A stretch of 64,000 nt of DNA from Acetatifactor sp. GTDB taxonomy: Bacteria; Bacillota; Clostridia; Lachnospirales; Lachnospiraceae. The notes under the pieces were generated by a model. The model was not told the origin of the DNA, made no database searches, and worked only from the letters and a program-made list of their open reading frames with translations. A program made the position numbers and the translations under genes. Position 1 is the first letter of the stretch, and each line of letters opens with the position of its first letter. This document shows positions 17,355 through 25,300 of the stretch, piece after piece. The stretch spans positions 54,305 through 118,304 of the forward strand of contig JAEEVF010000011.1 of assembly GCA_016290775.1 (NCBI GenBank). Direction: 5' to 3'.

Positions 17355-18686
17355 TTACAGGTCCCGATGATGGAACTGCTTCTTTCCGGAAACGTAATCT
17401 CCCACCAGCTGTCCGTTGCCGATCAGACGATACTTATAAGTCACGAGCCCTTCCAGACCAACGGGTCCTCTCGCATGGAGCTTGCCCGTGCTCACGCCAA
17501 CCTCCGCACCAAAACCATAGCGGAAACCGTCCGCAAAACGCGTGGAACAATTGCGGTAAACGCCCGCGGAATCCACCATCTGCAGGAAGTATTCCGCCGC
17601 CTCGTCATCCTCCGTGAGGATGCAGTCCGTGTGATGCGAACCAAACTTATTGATATGATCGGCGGCCTCAGCCACATTATCTACAAGCTTTAACGAAATG
17701 ATCAGGTCCGTATATTCCGTCGCAAAGTCGTCCTCGCCCATGATTTCGACTTCATATGCTGCCGCATTGTCTGCATTTCCAAGCTTTCCTGCCGCCTGCC
17801 ATGCACTCATAAGCTCCGCCACTTCTTTTGTACCGCGAAGCTTTACGCCCTTTTCAGTGAGAGCCTGTAAAACGACTGGCAATGCCTTTTCCGCGATCTT
17901 GCGGTTCACAAGAAGCGTCTCCGTGGCGTTACAAACCGCAGGATACTGTGTCTTCGCATCCACGATCACCGGGACGGACTTTGCGAGATCTGCCTTCTCG
18001 TCCAAATAGGTGTGGCAGATCCCGGCCGCATGCCCCATCACGGGAATATTGGTATTGTCCATGATATACTGCACAAACTTATTGGAACCGCGAGGGATCA
18101 AAAGGTCCACGTCGCCCTGGCACTTCAGAAGCTCGTCGATCTCATTGTGAAGCTCCACCTGCAGAAGGCAACTCTCGGGAAGCCCTGCAGCAACGGCCGC
18201 GCTGTGCACCAAAGAAAACAGGATGCGGTTTGTTCTTGCCGTCTCCTTGCCACCCTTAAGGATCGCGCAGTTGCCGCTCTTAATGCAGAGCGACGAAATT
18301 TGGATCAGCGCATCCGGACGCGCCTCAAAGATCACGCCGATCACGCCGATGGGCACCGTCACGCGCTTCAGCACAAGGCCCTCGTCCAACTCTCTCTCCA
18401 GCGTCACCTTCCCAACGGGATCTTCCAGGCCGATCATCTGACGAATGCCCGCGATCGCATCGCGTAGCTTGTTCTCATCGAATTTCAGCCGCTTCACCGT
18501 TGCCTGTGCAACGCCATTCTCCTCCGCCGCCTGCACGTCCAGCGCATTCTCACGAAAGATCGCCTCGCGATTTTCCTCCAGCACCTCTATGATCTTCGCC
18601 AGCGCGCTATTGCGCATCTCCATCGATGCCGCCGCCATGTGCGGTGCCGCCAGCTTCATCTTCCTTGCCTCATCCCTAACGACCAT
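17355..18686 (-). CDS. proA: Gamma-glutamyl phosphate reductase (glutamate-5-semialdehyde dehydrogenase)
   Basis: 443 residues in the aldehyde dehydrogenase fold. Visible features are GVIGVIFEARPDA (NADPH-binding region), SGNCAILKGGKE, the catalytic Cys in YPAVCNATETLLV (about residue 256), and the family-specific C-terminal RFADGFRYGFGAEVGVSTGKLHARGPVGLEGL. It reduces gamma-glutamyl phosphate to glutamate-5-semialdehyde, the second step of proline synthesis. proB is not adjacent. TAAAGGAGAGGAAAC precedes the ATG. One copy of a 94-bp direct repeat with a promoter-like sequence lies about 100 bases upstream. Confidence 0.96.
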   Translation of the reverse strand: MVVRDEARKMKLAAPHMAAASMEMRNSALAKIIEVLEENREAIFRENALDVQAAEENGVAQATVKRLKFDENKLRDAIAGIRQMIGLEDPVGKVTLERELDEGLVLKRVTVPIGVIGVIFEARPDALIQISSLCIKSGNCAILKGGKETARTNRILFSLVHSAAVAAGLPESCLLQVELHNEIDELLKCQGDVDLLIPRGSNKFVQYIMDNTNIPVMGHAAGICHTYLDEKADLAKSVPVIVDAKTQYPAVCNATETLLVNRKIAEKALPVVLQALTEKGVKLRGTKEVAELMSAWQAAGKLGNADNAAAYEVEIMGEDDFATEYTDLIISLKLVDNVAEAADHINKFGSHHTDCILTEDDEAAEYFLQMVDSAGVYRNCSTRFADGFRYGFGAEVGVSTGKLHARGPVGLEGLVTYKYRLIGNGQLVGDYVSGKKQFHHRDL

Positions 18687-18780
18687 GTTTCCTCTCCTTT
18701 ACCTTTCCTTCTGCCTTCCTTTCGACATAGCTCGACCTTTATCTTTCATCCGATTGCCATCCGCCATTATTCATGTGATA

Positions 18781-18874
18781 TTCATATGGGGATAGTCAAC
18801 CGAAATGGTAAAGAAAAGTCCCTGATATGTGGTTTAAACATATCAAGGACTTGTCCTTTTGTCAACACTCATTT
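18781..18874. repeat. 94-bp direct repeat, copy 1
   Basis: Identical over 94 bases to 19233-19326 (offset 452). It contains an internal hairpin (AAGTCC, TGATATGT, 7-base loop, ACATATCA, GGACTT at 18816-18852) and a second overlapping palindrome AAGGAC-AA-GTCCTT. On the minus strand it reads TTGACA, 17 bases, TATGTT (18837-18865), which would drive proA. Confidence 0.9.
18837..18865 (-). promoter_or_regulatory. Promoter-like element inside repeat copy 1 (toward proA)
   Basis: TTGACA (18860-18865) and TATGTT (18837-18842), 17 bases apart on the minus strand, with the palindrome AAGGACAAGTCCTT occupying the spacer. The same element recurs in copy 2 at 19289-19317. Confidence 0.45.
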
Positions 18875-18942
18875 CGTGTTTCAAGACCTAGCGTGCTTTG
18901 TGTCTAAAGGAAGCGAAGACCTCCATGGTCAGAAAATAGCTC

Positions 18943-18971
18943 TAGACAAAAAACACATGAGCGATTAGAAT
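18943..18971 (+). promoter_or_regulatory. Plus-strand promoter in the inter-repeat segment
   Basis: TAGACA (18943-18948), exactly 17 bases, TAGAAT (18966-18971); each box matches 5 of 6 consensus positions. Transcription would begin near 18978, immediately before the hairpin at 18983-19047. Confidence 0.5.
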
Positions 18972-18977
18972 AATCCA

Positions 18978-19047
18978 CAAAGAGAAGCGGTTTTTTACCG
19001 AAGGCATCCTCGTTACGAGTCCATCGGCTTACTCGCTTCTTTTTTTA
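18978..19047 (+). ncRNA. Candidate small RNA of about 70 nt
   Basis: Downstream of a good promoter, the sequence folds as an outer stem AGAAGCG (18983-18989) / CGCTTCT (19034-19040), followed by seven T residues. Inside are CCGA/TCGG and CTCGT/ACGAG stems. Promoter, compact fold and T-run together suggest a short independent transcript. The alternative is a plain terminator; on the minus strand the same hairpin follows a 49-codon ORF. Confidence 0.4.
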
Positions 19048-19058
19048 TGTCTATGACA

Positions 19059-19208
19059 TCATACAAATACATACCAAAGGATCTCATCACCGTATTCATG
19101 GTTGACAAAACGCATTCCGACAAATCTTTTCAGATAAACTTCAACATCCCTCCAAGGGATATTTTGCTTCCCCGTAAAGAGAATTGACCTAATCTCAGTA
19201 TAATTCAT
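19059..19208 (-). CDS. Short ORF (49 aa), possibly an N-terminal gene fragment
   Basis: Starts ATGAATTATACTGAG and encodes MNYTEIRSILFTGKQNIPW followed by RDVEVYLKRFVGMRFVNHEYGDEILWYVFV, then TGA. The composition is protein-like (alternating amphipathic helix, then strand), and the sequence reminds me of the N-terminus of longer clostridial hypothetical proteins, so it may be a truncated relic. The ribosome site is poor (AGAGACAG). It lies between the two 94-bp repeats with copy 2 directly upstream, and the hairpin at 18983-19047 follows. A true small protein cannot be excluded. Confidence 0.35.
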   Translation of the reverse strand: MNYTEIRSILFTGKQNIPWRDVEVYLKRFVGMRFVNHEYGDEILWYVFV

Positions 19209-19232
19209 ATATGCTCTGTCTCTTTTTATGTT

Positions 19233-19326
19233 TTCATATGGGGATAGTCAACCGAAATGGTAAAGAAAAGTCCCTGATATGTGGTTTAAACATATCAAGG
19301 ACTTGTCCTTTTGTCAACACTCATTT
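19233..19326. repeat. 94-bp direct repeat, copy 2
   Basis: Identical to 18781-18874. Here it lies between the end of the giant MBG gene and the 49-codon ORF. On the minus strand its hairpin may terminate the giant gene, while the TTGACA/TATGTT pair (19289-19317) points to the short ORF. Confidence 0.9.
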
Positions 19327-19386
19327 AAGCGCTTTCGCACATTCAGTTTCGCGTTCGAAGCGCGAATTCTCTTTCTTCTGCGCCGT

Positions 19387-22300
19387 TTATTCCTGCGCCT
19401 CGTAGATCAGCTCATGTCCCGCGTAAATGCGGTTCGGGTTCTTGACGTGGTTGAGGTCCACGAGCCTGCGCACGGTCGTCCCAAGGCGCCTTGCGATCCG
19501 CGAAAGCGTGTCGCCGCGACGGATGATATAAGTCCGCAGCGTGCCGTCCACGATCCCGCCGGGAACGCCCGGATTCACCGCGCCGTCCTTAATGCTGCCG
19601 TCCTCGTTGTACATGCCGTAGTTCCCGTACAGATACAGCGGTCCATACCAAGGAATGTTAGGATATGCCTTCGCCGCCGACCCAGGGATCGTCACGCGGT
19701 AGTTCACGCCCTTGTACGAATAGCTGAACACAAGCGTGATCTGCGGATGATCCTGCAGGATCTTCATGATGTTGAACGGAAGGGAGTCTCCCTCCGACCA
19801 GTAAACCGTCTGCTTCCCGCCAGTCGCGATCGCGTTCCAAAGCTGTTCAGCCAGGGACTGCGTGTAAAGTATGTTGGGCATGATCGCGAAAGTCGCGCCC
19901 GTAAAGATGATCGTGTAGTTGTCGCCAGCGGTTAGGCTTCCCTGAAGGATCTTGTATTGTCCAGTCGCCTCGCCGCTTTCTCTCGTAAGCTCGCCGCTCA
20001 TCTTGTCGTCGTCCACAAGGCCCGTCACAACATAGGTCAGCTCCGGATCCTTGTGCCCGTGGAATCTAGTCTTTTCGTCCGCCGTTACGTACAGCGCCTT
20101 CGGGTTCACCGTCAGCGTGCCCGCAACGCAAGTCACCACGTAGCTTGCGGTCACGTCCTGCGTGCCATGCATGATCTTATATCCAGCCGCCACAAGGTTA
20201 TTGCCCTGCTTCGTGTCGGCAACGACCTTGACGGATCCGTTCGCCGATGCCACCAAAGTATCTCCTGCGAACAACCTTCCGCTAGTTACCGTCACGCCGC
20301 CGTTGCCATGTGCCGTGCCGTCGTAGGTCCACGCATCGCTTGCCGCGGTAATGGTGATCTCCCTCGCGGCATTCGCCATCGTCAGCGCACCATCCACGGT
20401 CCTCACCGTATAGTTCAGCGCGTCGCCGCTGGTGAATTCATAGCTTGCGATCTTGTTTGCAACGGTTCCTTCACTCGGGAATGTGATGGTGCCGCTCGTC
20501 ACTGCCGTGATCGCATCCGTTCCGATCAGGCCTTCCACGTCAAATCCTGCCCAGCCCTGTGCCGTGCCGTTATAAGTAAGTTCCTTGCTCTGTGCCGTGA
20601 TCACAACGGGCGTCGTCGTTAACGTTAAGGTTCCCGCAACGCAAGTCACCACGTAGCTTGCGGTCACGTCCTCGGTGCCGTGCATGATCTTGTACTCTGC
20701 CACGGGGTTGTTTCCGGGCTTGTTATCCCTGACGTTCGTCACGGATCCGCCTGCCGTTGCCACCAGTTCATCGCCGTCGAACAACGTTCCACTCGTCACG
20801 GTCACTGAAGCATTCGTATGCGCTTTTCCGTCGTACGTCCACTCGCCGTCCGCAGCCGTAATGGTGATCGCCTTCGAAGCATTCGCCATGGTCAGCTCGC
20901 CGTCCACCGTCGTCACGATGTAGTTGCCTGCGCTTCCCGTCGTAAACTCATAACTGTCAATCTCGTTTGCAACGCTTCCTTCACTCGGGAACGTGATCGT
21001 ACCGCTCGTTACCGCTGTGATCGCATCCGATCCGACAAGACCTTCCACGTCGTACCCGCTCCAGTCATGCGCCTTGCCGTCATAAGTAAATTCCCTGCTC
21101 TGTGCCGTGATCGTCACGGACGCGGGATCGATAAAAAGCTCTCCGTCCACCGTCGTGATCAGGTAATTCCCCACGGGCGTTTCCACTCCGGTCGCAACTG
21201 CCACGCCGTCCACCTTCTCGATCACATTGGCCTGCCTACCGTAATCCGTGATCGTGCTGTCGTCCGTCATTACCACGGTGAATTCATGCGTGTCGCCATC
21301 CTCCAGCGCGGTCATAATGAATCCGCTCGACGTCAGTGGCGTTCCGTCATATTCCTTTACCGCCGTATCCGCCTCGATCGTCACCTTCTTCGGCTCGATC
21401 GAAAGCGTTCCGCAAATCACGCTCACGTTTGTATAATTCGCCGCATTATCCAGGGAGTACATAAAGATATTGTTTCCGCTGTAATCTCCAACATTCTTCA
21501 CGCCTGCCGCACTCGGATAAATGGTCACCGTATCGCCCGTGCTCAGCGTGAACACTCGACCGGTCGCATCTGCGGCAACTTCTTCTCCGTCATAGGTCAC
21601 GATGTAAGAATTGTCCACGTGATTCATTCCGTCGTAGGTCCAGCTCTTCGTCGAGGAGGTGATCACCAGTCCCTTCGTGCTTGCCGTTACCTCCAACTCG
21701 CCGTCCACCGTCGTGATAAGATAGTTCCCCACCATTGTTTCAACGCCGGTCGTAACTGCCACGCCGTCCACGGTCGCGATCACGTTCTCCTGCGTCCCGA
21801 CGCCCGTAACGGTGCTGTCCGTCGTCATTTCCACGGTGAATTCATGCACGTCGCCATTCTCCAGCGCCGACACGGTAAATCCGCCTTCCGTCAGCTCCGA
21901 GCCATCGTATTCTTTCGAAGCATCCTTCGCCGTGATGGTCACTTTCTTCGGCTTCACGCTCAGCGTTCCTGAATTGCAGGTGATCAAGTAGTTCGCGGTC
22001 ACGTCCTCGTCGCCGTGCATGATCTTGTATCCTTCCGCAACAGGGTTGTTTCCGAGACTCGAGTCCGCAACGGTCGTCACGGGTCCGCCGTCTGCCTCTG
22101 CCACCAAGGTGTCTCCGTCAAACAGCGTTCCGCTCGTCACGGTCACTGAAGCATTCGAATGCGCTTTTCCGTCATAGGTCCACTCGTCGCTTGCGGCCGT
22201 AATGGTGATCGCATTCGAAGCCTTCTTCATCGTCAGCACGCCGTCCACCTTCGTCACGCTGTAGTTGCCCGCTTTTCCTGTAGTAAACTCATAACTGTCA

Positions 22301-25300
22301 ATCTTGTTTGCAACGCTTCCTTCACTCGGGAACGTGATCGTACCGCTCGTTACCGCCGTGATCGCATCCGCACCGACCAGGCCGACTACGTCATATCCGC
22401 TCCAGCCCTGCGCCGTGCCGTCATAAGTAAGTTCCTTGCTCTGTGCCGTGATCGTCAGGGGCGCCGGATCGATCGAAAGCTTTCCGTCCACCGTCGTGAT
22501 CAGGTAATTGCCCACGGCCGTTTCCACGCCAGTCGTAACTGCCACGCCATCCACTGTTCCGATCACGTTCGCCTGCGTTCCGCAATCCGTGATCTTACTG
22601 TCTGCCGTCATTGCCACGGAAAATTCGTGCGTGTCGCCCGTCTTTAATCCGCTGGTGCCAAAACCGTCTTTCGTCAGCGCCATTCCGTCATACATCTTCT
22701 CAGCATCCGACGCTGCGATCGTCACCTTCCAAGGATCCACGGAAATCGTGCCATAATTACACGTCACGTTGAGATTATATTGATCCGCGTGATCAATCTG
22801 CCACGTAAACGTATTGTTTTCGCTGTAGCTTCCGACTTTCGTGACGCCCTCCGCCGTCGGGGTGATCCTCAGTTTGTCATCACCATACAGATCAAATTCC
22901 GTTTTTCCTTCCGTGCCTTCGACCTCATAATCCGGCTTTTCAAATACCGTGTACTTGTTGTAGAAATGCTTTTGTCCGTCATAATCAAAACTTTTCGATT
23001 CGGACGTTATCTCAAGCACCAAATCACGTTTTACGATCTCAACCGCTCCAGACGGCAGGCTCACGTCAAATTGGGCCGTCACGTCGTTTCCGGCCGCGTC
23101 TCTTACCACCGGCGTTCCGGAAAGCACATTGTATGCTATACCGACAAACTTACATGATGCACCCGAAGCCGTAATCCCTTCCACCGTATACGTATTGCCG
23201 TCAACGGTATACTCCTTTTTATATCCGCTTACGGTATGCTTTTCACCGTCATATGGCCCAACAAACGAATTTGCAGTAACGTTGATCTGATATTTCGTAG
23301 CTCTGTCCATAACCGTCATCTTACCGGGCGTCGCGCTTTTCAGCACATAGCCGTCCGTCATGTCATTGCCGTCGGCGTCCACGACCTTAAGACTCTTCTT
23401 GTCAAACATTCCAGTGTAAACGCCTACCAGCGTTCCCGAAGCAGGTGTGTAGTCGATCTCCGCCGTATGTCCATCCAAAAGGCCGGTAAACGTTACTTCC
23501 GAGCTTCCCTTATGCTCGGATCCGTTATATTCTGCCGACTGATCACCCACGGAAGCCCAAATCGCTACATGCTTCAGAGCCACGACGATGCACTTCGGCT
23601 CGGTGTCATAATGCAGGCTGTCGCCCTTCACCTTGTACCATACGTAATATTTGCCTCCAAACGTAGCCTCCGGTACGTCCTCCTGCCAGCCCGTGGTCGG
23701 AGCGGTCTTGTCATCCTCCCCGAGGGCAAAGTTCATCTTTCCGCCTATCCCACGTCCGCTCGTTACCAGTTCCTGTGCCTTACCGTTGAATTTAAGTGCA
23801 TTTTCTGCAGGATGTGTATGAATTTCCGAAGGCGTCATGTCGCCCCAATGTACCATCACGTAAACGATTCCGCCCGAAGCACAATTGTTCGCGATCACAA
23901 CTTCCGCTCCAGGCATACCAAGAATGTCGACGCCTGACATCTCCCACCATGCAAACCCCATACCTTCCGGTGCAGTAAACTCGCATTCCGGGAAGGTAAA
24001 GGTTTGTCCTTCAAACACCTCCTGCTCCTCCATCGAGCCCGTGCCCATCGGTCCTCCTTCCATTCCCGGCACGAAAACAAGCTTATAATCCCCGACAGGG
24101 AAGGTTACTTTCTTATAATCATTCAGGGTTCTTCCTTCCGTATCAATTTCCAGTCGGAACAAACGATTAAACCGATCATAACCTGTTCCCTCGACTTCAT
24201 TCTTGACCGTTCCGGAGATTCCCTGCATATAGCCCTTTGCCTGGAATTGCTTGACATTTGTTCCGATCGTCAAGGTCTTTCCAAGACCGACACGAAGACC
24301 ATAATTGGGATCATTATTTCCCGCATAAAACTGTCCACTGGAATTTACCACGATCGATCCGGCAGCATCGATCGCCACGTCATAATACTTATACGATATG
24401 CTTTCGATGAAAAGGCTTCCGTCGCCCGTAAAGTTCAGCGTGGCATTTGCATTTACGCTTAGGATGCCGCAGTCACCAGAAGAGTCCGTTCCATCCGGCG
24501 TAATGACATTCTCACCGACAAGATTGATCGTCAGATCCTCCTCGCCCTCATAGTAGATTACGGCGCCTTTCTTTCCGCCATTTCTCATGTCATAGGCATA
24601 TCCCTGCCCAACAAACTCATAATTGTTCAGCGTGAGCACATGATTTTCGAAATCATAGCTCCAATGATTTGTTGCAAGGTTATTGCAATTGTCTTCTCTC
24701 ACCTGAACTCCGCCCACATACAGAGGGTACTTCGTGCGGTCATAATCCAGCACGGCTTCACCGTCTGTGTTCAGACAAACGACATAGTTCGAGTCTGCCG
24801 AAATAAAATTTGTCACATCGCCATTGCCCTGTAGTCCGCTGGTTATGACATGAGGAAATTGCTGCGCGTCAATTTTGTACTTTGCATCCGTCGGGAGCTT
24901 TCCCGTGATGTTAATAACATCATTTTCCCCAAGCCATATAGTTGTATTTGTGGAGATTGTGCCTGACAGCGTGATCTTGGAATCCTCTACATATATGGCT
25001 GAATCCGTGACGCTGCCTCCAACCAAATCTATTTTACTACCGTCATCAACACTTAAAATGCAGGATTTAATCTGTCCATTGATCAATCGCTGTGCACCAT
25101 AATCTATATAGGCAAACCGCGAATCAATGATTCCTCCATACACATTAAGCGTTCCATATTCCACCCGAATCATTTTCGCTTCTATTTCACCACTTCCCGT
25201 GGATCCACCTGCTTCGTTATCAAATAGATTAAGTGTTGCATGATCTATGTCAATGTAGTTCACTACCTCGACTTTTTGAGAATTCAGGTGGAGATTCAGA

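Noticed and set aside
18781..19326. Insertion sequence bounded by the 94-bp repeats
   Set aside because: The repeats are direct, the segment is only 358 bp, and there is no transposase or terminal inverted repeat.
20818..21972. Long plus-strand open frame (384 codons) opposite the giant MBG gene
   Set aside because: Repeats follow the MBG modules on the other strand and there is no ribosome site or recognisable domain.
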